Shown here: positions 1 to 9,342 of the stretch, one piece after another
Layout of the letters: each line of letters begins with the position of its first letter
How positions within the stretch are numbered: the stretch's first letter is position 1
From: SIAJ01 sp036266155
GTDB taxonomy: Bacteria > Planctomycetota > Planctomycetia > Gemmatales > Gemmataceae
Length of the DNA stretch: 55,588 nt
NCBI GenBank assembly: GCA_036266155.1
Contig: DATANR010000137.1
Coordinates: forward strand, 1 to 55,588
Direction of reading: 5' to 3'
The notes under the pieces: generated by a model
The model's database searches: none
What the model was told of the DNA's origin: nothing
The model's input: the letters and a program-made list of their open reading frames with translations, nothing else
Position numbers and translations under genes: made by a program

Positions 1-333
1 ATGCGACATGGTCAAAGCAAGAGGGTAGGTCTTCACTACACGACCTCCGACGACCACGCGCTCGAAAAATCCCGAAGCGTTGACTCACCGGAGGGCCGAA
101 AAAAGTGCAAAAAAGAGCGCAGTAGCGTAACTTGGGTTAACGTCTTCCTCAACTGCAATTTGTGCGAACATCACGAAGTTGAACTTTGGATCAAAATTAC
201 TCTCCTAGCGCCTTCGAATCCTCGTTCTTGCATTGTGGCCTGAGTGCGTCAAATAGCCAAGCGACAAGTAATGGTCAGTGTTCGTGAAAGCTGTCAGGCG
301 TTGGACGCTATTGCGTTCCGCCGTTCGATTGGA
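1..333. other. Left-edge stretch with no supportable gene
   Basis: I see no convincing gene here. A plus-strand frame is open from base 1 to 243, but it starts at the window edge and has no ribosome binding site, recognisable motif or composition typical of the neighbours. The stretch lies downstream, on the minus strand, of the frame-disrupted gene ending at 334. It may hold decayed 3-prime sequence of that gene, but no continuing frame is visible. Confidence 0.5.
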
Positions 334-1118
334 TCAGCTGCCACCGACCGAGGGCAGAAGCAAATTGAAATTCCCGACTTGCGCGTACGCTGTATTGAGC
401 GGCGATTGTGGCAACGGCTGCAAGCAACGGCCGGCGACGAAGTGATGCGGTTCACCCGGCAAATACAGGCCAATCGATCCGACGACGCGGCCAAAAGTGA
501 ATAGTGGTGATGTTCGGTCGTCGTTATAACCATCGACCAAAAACTTGATGCTCAGTTGCTTGGGGGCCGCGCCGCTCGCCGCCAATTCCTTCACGAACCG
601 CGAGCCGGTGCCGTCGGTCAGGGAGTTCAAATTGAGAACGCCCTGATAGAAGGCCCCAAAGAACGAATCGGGTTGGCCCTTGGGAAAACGCGTCCAGATG
701 TCGGCGAACGGTGAGACTTCGAAATCGCTGGCAAACCCCGGCCCACGGCCCAGTTGTCCAAGCAAAACGCGGAAGCCCCAGATTTCCGAAACCATCTGCT
801 GTTCCGGGTCGAGGTCGACTAGCTTGCCTTCGACACGGGAGTCGGCATCGTTCACCGCGACGCCGACGAGCGGATCGACATCGGGGTCGTCGCAGTACAT
901 CCCGTCCGGATAAACGACCCGCTGGAGCGTGCACCCGCGAAAGCGCCAGGCGCCGGTCCCGCGTGGGTTCCACCGGCCATTTGATCGCCCGGACCGGGGA
1001 TCTGATAATTCGAGCGGAACGTGCCCGAATCAAAATGCTCCGGGTCGTTGTTGACTGTGGATGGGTCAGCCTGAAACTGTCCGGCAAAGACAATGCGCGG
1101 CAGGCTCAGATAACTCAT
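334..1118 (-). pseudogene. Frame-disrupted conserved hypothetical protein, companion of the large toxin-like gene
   Basis: Function unknown. Translation starts at 1118 (MSYLSLPRIVFAGQFQ) after a GAGTGA-like ribosome binding site and is in frame to about residue 46 (GPGDQ). The sensible continuation NGRWNPRGTGAWRFRG lies in another minus frame, running through MYCDDPDVDP to the stop at 334. The change falls on an AAA run (TTT at 980-982 on the plus strand). Adding one A gives a smooth reading of about 261 residues, so this is a one-base deletion, a sequencing error or, less likely, recoding. I recall related proteins as longer, continuing past the YLPGEP region, so the 3-prime end may also be lost; that is uncertain. 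There is no signal peptide. It lies 82 bp behind the stop of the 1670-residue protein on the same strand, so the two are probably co-transcribed. Confidence 0.6.
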
Positions 1119-1200
1119 GATTGATTTTCACTCGTATAGATCTAATCGCCAGATGCATCAACAAGCAGACGCCGCCAATATGCCCGTGCATCTCGGTTGC

Positions 1201-4200
1201 TCATCCATCCTTGGTAAACGTGCCCACAATCAGGGCGTCGCCGGGAATATAAGCCCCTGCAAAGTTGATGTAATTCTTGCTGGGAAACAGCAAATTCTTC
1301 AATGCAAACAGGGACATCGGCGTGAAGCTAACGCTGACTTGCGACGCGACCTGTCCGGGGACCTGGTTGCGCAATTGCTGATTGAACTGCGCTTGCAAGT
1401 CATCACAGCCACAGGGGCCGCCGCCGGACATCTTGCCGTCGAGGTTCACGGAATTGCCGGTGACGGCGATCTTGATCTGTTGATCGCGGCCGGTTCCGCC
1501 CACGCTCACGGGCAAGGTCGCCCCGATTGTGACATTCACGCTGGTTGTATAGTTTTGATCACCGCAATTATTCTTGCCGCACCCGAACATTCCGCAAAAC
1601 TGCGAACATGTCTGAACGTTGAAGACCTGCGAAATTGCCTTGTTCAGCGCGAGTGTCAGTGCACCCGAACTATTGGCGACCAACGTCATTCCGTCAATCG
1701 ACCAACTGACATGATTGCCTCCCGGGATGGTCACTGTTTGAGTTGTGGTCGTCACACCGGCCTGCGATCCTTGCGACGATGATTTGTTCATCGCGCTTAG
1801 ATCAACATTGCCGCCAACCGATCCAACGGTGAACTTGGAGGACCATGCTGCCGTATCGCTCGCCGGCTTGACGCCTCCCAACGTCCACCCCTTGGTGCTC
1901 AGACTGGACGGAAGAACGCTATCGAACATGACCTTGGAGCTGATCATCAAACTGCACTCGGACCCCTCCGGAATCGGATCGTCAATATTATTGAGTTGAG
2001 CCTGACTGTAATTGAGAGCCGCGCGGCCGGCCGTCGTGATGTATAACTGCAGACATGGTCGATTGGTCTTTGGTATCAGCGATTTGAACACGAACTGGCT
2101 CGGAGTGAGTGCGGGCAGCGTCGTGATGTTGGTGAGATCGAGCGAGTTGATCAGATAGCGGACGGGATTGGCAACAAAATACGCTTTCACCTTGGTGTTG
2201 AATTCCAGAGCGACCTCGTCCGTCAGATTCATGTTTTTGGCCGTGAAGCTGCCTTGCGCCATCTCGACGACCACGCTCAGAATCTGCTTGTTGTTGTTGA
2301 CCAAACCCGCGACTTTTCCCATCGGAATAATGGCCTGCAGCATTTCGCCTTTACCGCCCAGGGGTTGCTTGTCGTCGCCAATCTGCTTGCCATCTTGAAA
2401 CGTGATCGTCTCCAAGAAGCTGCTGCCGAGGATCGCCATTTCCAGGCTGACGTTCATTGGCTGATCGGCCGGGAACTGCAATGACGGATAACCGTATTCC
2501 ATATAGAAACGGCGATCCACCCTGAGCTTGGTACCGGGAATCGGCTCGCTCGTTGTGACGTCAATCACGTTCTTGAATTTTGGATCGGCCTTGAATTGAT
2601 CGTATTGTTCGCGCATGGCGGCATTGATGCGCGGCAACGACAGATTGAAGACGACGTCCCAGCCATTCAACGCCGAACCCTGTTTGTTCATCGCGGCGAC
2701 CAGGGCTTCCGTTTGCGGTCCTGGGGTGGCGCCAAGTCCGACCGGAGCGGCAGCGGGAGTAATCCGCAAGAGAGTACGGCGCACCGATTCCGGCAAGCTC
2801 ATGAACGCCGGCGCATCCTTGATTCGTGCGTTGAGTGAAAAGCTCAAGCGGACATCGGCCAGGACGCCATTGAACTTCAATCCCTTGTTCTTTTCCGTCT
2901 TCGGCAACCGGATCTTCCAGATTCCGAATGGAGTGACCGGGTTGACGTCGGCCGACCACGAACTTCCGTTGTCGACGAACTTCGGAACGTTGTCTTTCAC
3001 CTGATACTCGTAAGTCCGCTGCCGGCTCAGCGTACGGAAAGTCATCGGCTGGCGTGCCGGATTGCGATCGAAAAAGACGTTGCCGGGAAATTCGAGATTC
3101 ACGAGGTAGCTGGAACTGTCGGTCGCCTCGACGCCGTCGATGGCGACCAGAGCCGCACTCACACGCGCGTCGACATATTGCAGAAAGCTCGAGTTTTGCA
3201 AATCGACTCCAAACTCATAGGCATTGCCGTTAGTCATCTGGTCTACGGGGACCTTCGGGATCAATAGCTCGATCGGAGTCGTTTGAGTTGCCTGCAACTG
3301 GCTCATCGCCGTCTTGGCTGTGATTGTGGCAGACTGCTGCTGGACAATGGCGCCGCGAAACTGCAGCAGATTGAACGAGCTGATGGCCGTCGCCGGTTGC
3401 AACCATTCGTATTGCAGCGATTGATCTTGCAACACGAACGACCGGGCGAGCATGCCCATCATCTGATCACGCAGCGAGGATAGGCCGCCCGTGAGGCCGA
3501 TGAGATCGATCTTGCTGCGATCGAGGCTATCGATTGAGGTCGGCTGCAAGAAGCCCTTGAGTGCCGTCAATCGATCCGCCTGTTTCTGGTTGATCGCCGT
3601 TTGCTGTTGATTCAAATAAATATCGCGCGCCATGGTTTGCGCGGCGCCCTTGGCGGACGAGAGCGCTTTGCCGGTGGTGACCAGCAGGCCGAACGCCGTG
3701 TCGAGCTGCGATTTCACGCTTGTCAGACTGGCGTCGCTCGGTCCGGTCGCCAGAACGTCTTTGAATTGCGCTTGCATCTGGTCCCAGCCGAGCGTGTCGG
3801 CGGAACCGACGACGTCGTCCAAACCGTCCAACGTCTTGTTCGCGTTCTTGAGCGTGTCGATGCTCGACTGAGCGGTTGTGTACACTTTGCTGAGGGCGTT
3901 CATCACGTTAAAGAACTTTTGAACGCGCTGTACCGCCAGCCCCAACTCCTTGACCGAACTGATGGCGCTTGCCGGAATGGCGATGCTGGTGCCCAGCGCG
4001 AACAGGTTCGTCGCCACGTCGAGGCCGAACTTGACCCACTGCATGGTTTCCCAGGTTTTGACGGCGTTCTTATAAGCCTCGACGGCCACATTGACGTCGC
4101 TCTGGGACTTCGCGAGGTCCGCCTCGATTTGCGCGATCTTGATCTGTTGCTGTTCCAGTTCCGATTTCTGATAAGTGATGATGCCCGTGTAATAGCCGGC

Positions 4201-6213
4201 CAGATCCTTCTGCTGGGCGGCATTCGCGTCGACCACCTGCGTGAGCAGTTTGCCGGTATTGACGATGTTCTGGTTGAGTTTCTGGGCCACGTCGATCGTC
4301 AGTTCGGCCTGCTTCCGCTCAGCGATTTGCGTCCGATATTCGAGGATCTTGCGATTGATGGCGTCGAGGTAATCGAGAATGGACCGGACCTGAGCCTGAT
4401 AGTCCGCCGAGGGTAGGAGCGGAACGAACGTGCCCTGCCCCGGTTCGGTCAGCACGCGGGCCAGGTCCAACGCGCGCATCCGCAGGCCCGACAAGCCGAC
4501 GTCATTCGTATCGCCGGGAATCAGGTCGCCAAACCAGGACAAGTAGGCGCGCATCAACTCGGTGACCGGGGACAACTTGGGGCAGCACTGATTGCTGGTG
4601 ACCGCCTCGGCAAATGCCAGCGAGAATTCCAGGTTTGACTGCAGCGCCGTCAATTTGGCCGGCGCCGGCGGTGTACGAGCGTCTCGCGTGACGGCGACGA
4701 CGCCTCGGTTGTTGGCGTCGACAGAGGTCGTCTCGTAAACCAGTCCCTCGCTGACGGTCAGCCATTTGTTGCCGTTTTGATTGACGATTCGGGCCGTTCC
4801 CAAGAACTCCTGGCACGACAACGTCAGGTTGTCGTACGCGGCATCCGTGAGTCCAATCTGCGGTGGGGCGTTCAGCGATTGCATGTCGAACACCTGGGCG
4901 ATCAATGTCACCGATGTGCCGGGGATGCCGTTCAGCGCGGGATTGTCCTGCTGGACCACATTGCTGAGCAGGGTGAAATCCCGGACTTCGCTCGCCGCCA
5001 CGAACTGCATGCTGGACAGGTCCATCCGGCTCTTGAACGTATTGACGGTCGGCGTCGCGATGGTCGACAAGAAACCCTCGTCGTATTCGGGCAGCATGGC
5101 TCGGAAGTCGCGTGAATCCGGCTTTCCGAAGTTGGGCTGAATTCCCGTGGGGAACTTTTGAAACAGCGCCGCTTTGAGGACCTGACGCCAGATCTGGCGC
5201 CGCTTGAATTCGGCGAACGCGGCGAGCGACAGCAGTTCGATCTGGGCCGCGCCATTCTCGGTGAAGTCGCGATTGAGGCGGTCCGGCGCGACCTTGCTCT
5301 GGGACTGATACACCGCGAAAATGCTATCGCGTTCGGCCCAGGTCGTTTCTTTCCAGTCGCCCGCGGCCACGCTCTTCAGAATCGCCTGACTGCCGATCAT
5401 CGACAACACTTTGCCATAGCCGGACACGTAGCCGAACGCGCCCGTATTGGCGTCCGTCGTGAAGTATTGGAACGAAACGGCGCCGCTTCCCGAAAGGACA
5501 TTGGTGCCGTCAGCATAGGCCGATTGCACACGCTGGAACTTGTCGGCGGTATACGCAAACACCTGAAAAATGATGTCGCCGCCGGTGATGGTGGCGACGA
5601 AATGCGAGCCGCGTTTTGCAAAGAATTGCAAGTAGCCCGTTGCATCGGAAACCGAGACGCTCTTGGCTTCGAAGCCAACGTCGTCACCGGCCCCATGGCG
5701 CAGCCTCACGAGTTCTGAACGGAAGCCTTCTTCCACACCAAGAGCCGGATCGGGATTCACCGGATCGGGAACTGGAATCACGGTGCCGCTCAAGCAACTA
5801 TGCGACGCGGACCCGACCAGTCGCTGCAAGCGCACCAGGGCGTACTTGAGGCCCGAGTTGGCCAGATCGACGCCGAGACTGGCGGACAGCGATTGCAACG
5901 CGGTCGCGCGGTCGCGGTCCTGAGTCAACAGCGGCCCGGCGCTAATGCATGGCGGATTGATCTCGTCGGTTGGAGCGATCACCTTGTAGGGAAACAAAGC
6001 ACTCAGAACGCTGTCGGCCGATTCGTGCAGCGAGATCGTCGGATAGCTCCAGGTCGCCTGTGTGTCAGCAATTTCAGGCGCCTGGAATTTCAGCGCCGGT
6101 TCAGGAACCGCGAACAATCCGGGGCTACCGGCAACGGACGGATTCCACGCGGGGTTGAAGCCGGCGATGAGGTTCACCGAGACGCCAAGCCGAACATTGG
6201 TATCAACAGCCAT
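1201..6213 (-). CDS. Giant MACPF-like / helical pore-forming toxin-like protein (1670 aa)
   Basis: I chose ATG 6213 because GAGG lies nine bases upstream; a TTG at 6228 would add five residues. No Sec signal is present. Residues 201-213 read RGSHFVATITGGD, close to the MACPF signature Y/W-G-T/S-H-F/Y-x6-GG, and aromatic-rich beta segments follow. Residues about 625-720 are a long coiled coil. A hydrophobic stretch (KFGLDVATNLFALG, about 720-745) follows, then more helices to about 890. This is the layout of ClyA/Hbl/Cry6-type alpha pore formers and also recalls Tc-toxin A subunits. The C-terminal half is beta-rich and ends with a Cys-rich patch (CSQFCGMFGCG to CGCDD, about 1534-1605). Family membership is inferred from motif and layout only. 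A structural, non-toxic role is possible. It is the first gene of a two-gene unit. Confidence 0.55.
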   Translation of the reverse strand: MAVDTNVRLGVSVNLIAGFNPAWNPSVAGSPGLFAVPEPALKFQAPEIADTQATWSYPTISLHESADSVLSALFPYKVIAPTDEINPPCISAGPLLTQDRDRATALQSLSASLGVDLANSGLKYALVRLQRLVGSASHSCLSGTVIPVPDPVNPDPALGVEEGFRSELVRLRHGAGDDVGFEAKSVSVSDATGYLQFFAKRGSHFVATITGGDIIFQVFAYTADKFQRVQSAYADGTNVLSGSGAVSFQYFTTDANTGAFGYVSGYGKVLSMIGSQAILKSVAAGDWKETTWAERDSIFAVYQSQSKVAPDRLNRDFTENGAAQIELLSLAAFAEFKRRQIWRQVLKAALFQKFPTGIQPNFGKPDSRDFRAMLPEYDEGFLSTIATPTVNTFKSRMDLSSMQFVAASEVRDFTLLSNVVQQDNPALNGIPGTSVTLIAQVFDMQSLNAPPQIGLTDAAYDNLTLSCQEFLGTARIVNQNGNKWLTVSEGLVYETTSVDANNRGVVAVTRDARTPPAPAKLTALQSNLEFSLAFAEAVTSNQCCPKLSPVTELMRAYLSWFGDLIPGDTNDVGLSGLRMRALDLARVLTEPGQGTFVPLLPSADYQAQVRSILDYLDAINRKILEYRTQIAERKQAELTIDVAQKLNQNIVNTGKLLTQVVDANAAQQKDLAGYYTGIITYQKSELEQQQIKIAQIEADLAKSQSDVNVAVEAYKNAVKTWETMQWVKFGLDVATNLFALGTSIAIPASAISSVKELGLAVQRVQKFFNVMNALSKVYTTAQSSIDTLKNANKTLDGLDDVVGSADTLGWDQMQAQFKDVLATGPSDASLTSVKSQLDTAFGLLVTTGKALSSAKGAAQTMARDIYLNQQQTAINQKQADRLTALKGFLQPTSIDSLDRSKIDLIGLTGGLSSLRDQMMGMLARSFVLQDQSLQYEWLQPATAISSFNLLQFRGAIVQQQSATITAKTAMSQLQATQTTPIELLIPKVPVDQMTNGNAYEFGVDLQNSSFLQYVDARVSAALVAIDGVEATDSSSYLVNLEFPGNVFFDRNPARQPMTFRTLSRQRTYEYQVKDNVPKFVDNGSSWSADVNPVTPFGIWKIRLPKTEKNKGLKFNGVLADVRLSFSLNARIKDAPAFMSLPESVRRTLLRITPAAAPVGLGATPGPQTEALVAAMNKQGSALNGWDVVFNLSLPRINAAMREQYDQFKADPKFKNVIDVTTSEPIPGTKLRVDRRFYMEYGYPSLQFPADQPMNVSLEMAILGSSFLETITFQDGKQIGDDKQPLGGKGEMLQAIIPMGKVAGLVNNNKQILSVVVEMAQGSFTAKNMNLTDEVALEFNTKVKAYFVANPVRYLINSLDLTNITTLPALTPSQFVFKSLIPKTNRPCLQLYITTAGRAALNYSQAQLNNIDDPIPEGSECSLMISSKVMFDSVLPSSLSTKGWTLGGVKPASDTAAWSSKFTVGSVGGNVDLSAMNKSSSQGSQAGVTTTTQTVTIPGGNHVSWSIDGMTLVANSSGALTLALNKAISQVFNVQTCSQFCGMFGCGKNNCGDQNYTTSVNVTIGATLPVSVGGTGRDQQIKIAVTGNSVNLDGKMSGGGPCGCDDLQAQFNQQLRNQVPGQVASQVSVSFTPMSLFALKNLLFPSKNYINFAGAYIPGDALIVGTFTKDG

Positions 6214-6272
6214 TTCGAGATTCCTCAAGAAGAACGTGGCAACTGTTCAGGTGCGGCACAGGTGGGCACAAT

Positions 6273-6314
6273 GCACTTCCGTGCAAAACGGAATTGGCCG
6301 CCATTCCGCGGCCA
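6273..6314. promoter_or_regulatory. Two adjacent palindromes in the 5-prime region of the toxin-like gene
   Basis: GCAC-TTCC-GTGC lies at 6273-6284 and TGGCCGC-CATTCC-GCGGCCA at 6295-6314; both have perfect arms. They lie 60-100 bp upstream of the ATG at 6213, in the spacer shared with the divergent PQQ-propeller gene (start 6526). They could be an operator or a leader hairpin. No clear promoter boxes were found around them. Confidence 0.35.
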
Positions 6315-6525
6315 TGTGGAAGGAAAAGATTTTGGCCACCGCGTGGGCTCAATTGCAAGGGGTAGCTTCGGGTAAATTGCAGCCACGCGGGTGGCAATGG
6401 CGAATGGCGAACCGGCCAAGGCCGCTCCGCCGGAACTTGGTCGCGTCGGCCCGACAGATGTCCGGCCCCGTGTCGGTCGCATACCTTGACTGCACCCGCC
6501 TTCTTCACAATTCTCGGAATCGACC

Positions 6526-7938
6526 ATGTCGTGCATGCGAATCCCATCAGTGTTGCTCGTCGTCGTCACATGCGTCGGTCCAGTCTTTGGCGAGTCGCCA
6601 ATCGGTTTTCGCACGGACGGCACCGGTCGTTATCCCAGCGCCCAACCGCCGCTCGCGTGGGGAGTGGACAAGAACGTCGTGTGGAAAATCCCGCTGACGC
6701 AAAGCAACGCGATCCCGGTGATCCTTGGCGATCGGCTGTTCACGTGTGCCGAGCCATGCGTGCTCTTGTGCATCAACAAGGCGGACGGCAAGATCCTCTG
6801 GAAGCACGAATCGTTCTTCAATGAGATCGAGCCGACGGAGAAGGAAAGGACCATCATCGACGGTGAAAAGCAGGAAGACCTCGCCCTGGCCGGCAAACAA
6901 TCCGCGCTCGAAAAGGAGTTGAACGCGCTGCGAAAGGCGCTCAAGGACCAGGCCGCGTCCAAGGAACTGACGGAAGAAAAGACGAAGCCTTTACAAAAGC
7001 AGGTTGACGAGGTGCGCGCCAAGCGCCAGACGTTGACCACACTGATTCGCTACCGCGAGCCGGGCAAGAACGCGGAGGGCTATCACCCGACGGGCGGCTA
7101 CAGTTCACCGACACCAGTGACTGACGGTAAACATGTTTATGTTCTGTACGGCAATGGCCTCGCCGCGGCTTACGATCTGGACGGCAAGCGACTCTGGCTC
7201 AAGTTGATCGAGCATTCAACGGCAGCGTACGGGCATGGAGCTTCGCCCGTCCTCGTGAATGACAAATTGCTCGTCCACTTTTCCGACCTGGTTGCCCTCA
7301 ACACGAAGGACGGCAGCGAAGCCTGGCGGACGAAGATTCCGCCGAATCATGGGACGGCCATGGCGACGCGGATCGGCGACGTCGATGTCATCATTCATCC
7401 GAACGGGTTGGCGATTCGCGTGGCCGACGGTGCCGTTCTCGCCAAGAACCTCGGTTCTTGCGGACCGAACTCGCCGTTGATTCAAGACGGCAAGGTCTTC
7501 TACATGGCGGGTCAAGCACGCGGCGCGCGTCTGCCGACCATACTCGATTCATCCGCGAAATGGGAGCCGCTCTGGAACGGCAAGGGCACGAGTCTCAAGG
7601 GCGGCGGCTATTGGTTTCCCTCGCCAATTCTGCACGACGACTTGCTCTACGCTATGCCCGCGAATGGAATTCTGACGGTGGTCGACGCCCAGACGGGTCA
7701 GCGCGTCTACGAGGAACGCCTGGAGTTCAACGGCGGCGAGTGTTATCCGAGCCTCACGCTCGCGGGCAAGTATTTATTTGCGAGCAGCGACAACGGCCAC
7801 ACCATCATTTTCGAGCCCGGCCGTACCTTCAAACAGATCGGCCACAATACCCTGGAAACATTCCGCAGTTCGCTTGTGTTCGAGGGCAAGCGCATGTACG
7901 TCCGGACAATCAAGAACCTCTGGTGCATCGGCGAATAG
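6526..7938 (+). CDS. Secreted PQQ-like beta-propeller repeat protein
   Basis: This 470-residue protein starts with a hydrophobic signal peptide (MSCMRIPSVLLVVVTCVGPVFG). It contains PQQ/quinoprotein-type propeller blades, seen as repeats such as DGKILWKHES, DLDGKRLWLKL, NTKDGSEAWRTK and DAQTGQRVYEER. A charged, Lys/Glu-rich helical insertion (about residues 105-165) interrupts the first blades. No catalytic residues of a PQQ dehydrogenase are evident, so it is more likely a binding or scaffold propeller; such proteins are abundant in planctomycetes and usually lie outside the cytoplasmic membrane. It is divergent from the toxin-like gene and convergent with the next gene, so it appears monocistronic. 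Confidence 0.8.
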   Translation: MSCMRIPSVLLVVVTCVGPVFGESPIGFRTDGTGRYPSAQPPLAWGVDKNVVWKIPLTQSNAIPVILGDRLFTCAEPCVLLCINKADGKILWKHESFFNEIEPTEKERTIIDGEKQEDLALAGKQSALEKELNALRKALKDQAASKELTEEKTKPLQKQVDEVRAKRQTLTTLIRYREPGKNAEGYHPTGGYSSPTPVTDGKHVYVLYGNGLAAAYDLDGKRLWLKLIEHSTAAYGHGASPVLVNDKLLVHFSDLVALNTKDGSEAWRTKIPPNHGTAMATRIGDVDVIIHPNGLAIRVADGAVLAKNLGSCGPNSPLIQDGKVFYMAGQARGARLPTILDSSAKWEPLWNGKGTSLKGGGYWFPSPILHDDLLYAMPANGILTVVDAQTGQRVYEERLEFNGGECYPSLTLAGKYLFASSDNGHTIIFEPGRTFKQIGHNTLETFRSSLVFEGKRMYVRTIKNLWCIGE

Positions 7939-7978
7939 CGAAGCGGCCTCTTGGTGCGCGGCGCTGCGAAAAGCAAAA

Positions 7979-8002
7979 CGCCCGCGACTTTCGTCGCGGG
8001 CG
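7979..8002 (-). terminator. Intrinsic terminator
   Basis: A ten-pair GC-rich stem (CGCCCGCGAC-TTTC-GTCGCGGGCG) lies a few bases beyond the stop of the minus-strand gene ending at 8008. On the minus strand it is followed by TTTTGCTTTT, a good U-tract. It also sits 40 bp past the stop of the plus-strand propeller gene, but the plus-strand flank is not T-rich, so it serves mainly the minus-strand gene. Confidence 0.75.
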
Positions 8003-8007
8003 CTTGT

Positions 8008-8814
8008 TCAATCGAGAAACGCCACGTTTCGCATGGCCTTGGACTGGCCTTCCGTGTTCATGAGGACACGGTGCCAATCGTGCAGCACGATCGTGGCGTG
8101 ATCGGCATGACGAACCCGACCGCGGACATATACGCCGGCATTGCGCCGCATTGCCCGCCAGCCCAAGCTCTTCGCCTTGGGGTCATCGAGCAAGATCTTC
8201 TTGTAATGCTGTTCCGTCACGCCGTTCGGGTAGCGGCGACAAACATAAACCGTCTCGCCACCCGTGCGGTAGCAGTAGTCGACCCAGTGCGGCTTGCCGC
8301 CGGCTCCACGTCGGAGCGGCTCGTTGCTCAGGACCAACTTCGGATCGACGAAGGTGCCGGGTGCCGGCAGGAAGAACCACTCGCCCTGACGCACAAAGGC
8401 CGCGTTCTTGCGGCGACTCCGCGCCGGCGCCCGCAATCCCAGGCTGGCCTGTGCCATCAAGACCTCGCTCGGCTTCAGCGCTTCCTTGGCCTGCCGCACG
8501 GTTCCGACCGGAGCCGTCTCCGGGATGCCGGCGACGAACCAGTGGCGTTCATCGTGTCCGCACAGGAACTTGCTCTTGTCGCCACCTTCGCGAACGAGCA
8601 GGAGCAGATGTCGATCGGCCGGCTGAACATCGAGGACGGCCAGATCGGCCGCGATCCGCGGCGGCGTGACAATCTCGAAGAACTCGCCCAATCGATCGGC
8701 GCGCACATCGAGAGTGACGGCGTCCGCCACCCAACCACGGCGCGCAGGCCGCTCGGCAACCTTCAAGCGCGCACCCAGACGCGCAAACTTCTCGTGTAGG
8801 ATGTTCGTGTCCAT
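8008..8814 (-). CDS. Conserved hypothetical protein
   Basis: A 268-residue protein of unknown function. I took ATG 8814 (MDTNILHEKF); a TTG at 8823 would add three residues, and neither has a strong Shine-Dalgarno. It is soluble, with no signal peptide or membrane span. The first half is a mixed alpha/beta region with LAVLDVQPADRHLLLLVREG. A basic linker (about 125-135) follows, then a C-terminal part rich in aromatic and basic residues (HWVDYCYRTGGETVYVCRRY; about 190-215). Two Cys and several His residues in the second half could bind metal, but no known motif is complete. It has its own terminator and a divergent neighbour 53 bp away. Confidence 0.6.
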   Translation of the reverse strand: MDTNILHEKFARLGARLKVAERPARRGWVADAVTLDVRADRLGEFFEIVTPPRIAADLAVLDVQPADRHLLLLVREGGDKSKFLCGHDERHWFVAGIPETAPVGTVRQAKEALKPSEVLMAQASLGLRAPARSRRKNAAFVRQGEWFFLPAPGTFVDPKLVLSNEPLRRGAGGKPHWVDYCYRTGGETVYVCRRYPNGVTEQHYKKILLDDPKAKSLGWRAMRRNAGVYVRGRVRHADHATIVLHDWHRVLMNTEGQSKAMRNVAFLD

Positions 8815-8867
8815 GTGCGGCAAGACAAGGTGATGGCAATGCAGGTTCGCGAGGAGCGACAGAGAAG

Positions 8868-9326
8868 ATGAAAATCTTGTTTCTGCACGGATGGCGGTCC
8901 GTGCCGGGAGGCGTCAAGCCAACGTACTTGATGACTCACGGCCACGATGTGCTGAATCCGGCGTTGCCCGATGAGGACTTCGCAGAGGCCGTTCGCGTTG
9001 CTCAGGCCGTCGTCGACATGCATCAGCCAAGCGTTGTTGTCGGCTCAAGTCGCGGCGGTGCAATTGCCGTGAATATCGACAGCGGCGCCGCCAAGCTGGT
9101 GCTCCTCTGTCCGGCATGGAAGAACTGGGGAACCGCCCGAACCGTCAAGGCGGACACGGTGATTTTGCACAGTCGGGCCGACGACGTGATTCCGTTTGCC
9201 GATAGCGAGGAACTCGCGGCGAACAGTGGGCTCGACGCGTCCGCGCTCGTCGAAGTGGGAACGGACCACCGCTTGGCAGATACCGACTCGCTTGAGGCGA
9301 TGTTGTCGGCTTGCCGATCGCTATGA
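8868..9326 (+). CDS. Small alpha/beta-hydrolase-fold protein
   Basis: A 152-residue protein of the YqiA/RBBP9-like short alpha/beta hydrolase type. It opens with a beta strand and an HGW oxyanion-type motif (MKILFLHGW). The nucleophile elbow G-S-S-R-G follows at about residues 58-62 (VVGSSRGGAIAV), an acid-turn aspartate lies in SRADDVIPF, and a His lies in TDHRL near the end, so the Ser-Asp-His triad looks complete. It probably acts as a cytosolic esterase; the substrate is unknown. The start has an AGAGAAG ribosome binding site just upstream. It converges on treS with only 16 bp between the two stops. Confidence 0.75.
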   Translation: MKILFLHGWRSVPGGVKPTYLMTHGHDVLNPALPDEDFAEAVRVAQAVVDMHQPSVVVGSSRGGAIAVNIDSGAAKLVLLCPAWKNWGTARTVKADTVILHSRADDVIPFADSEELAANSGLDASALVEVGTDHRLADTDSLEAMLSACRSL

Positions 9327-9342
9327 CCGTCGAGATGTCCGG

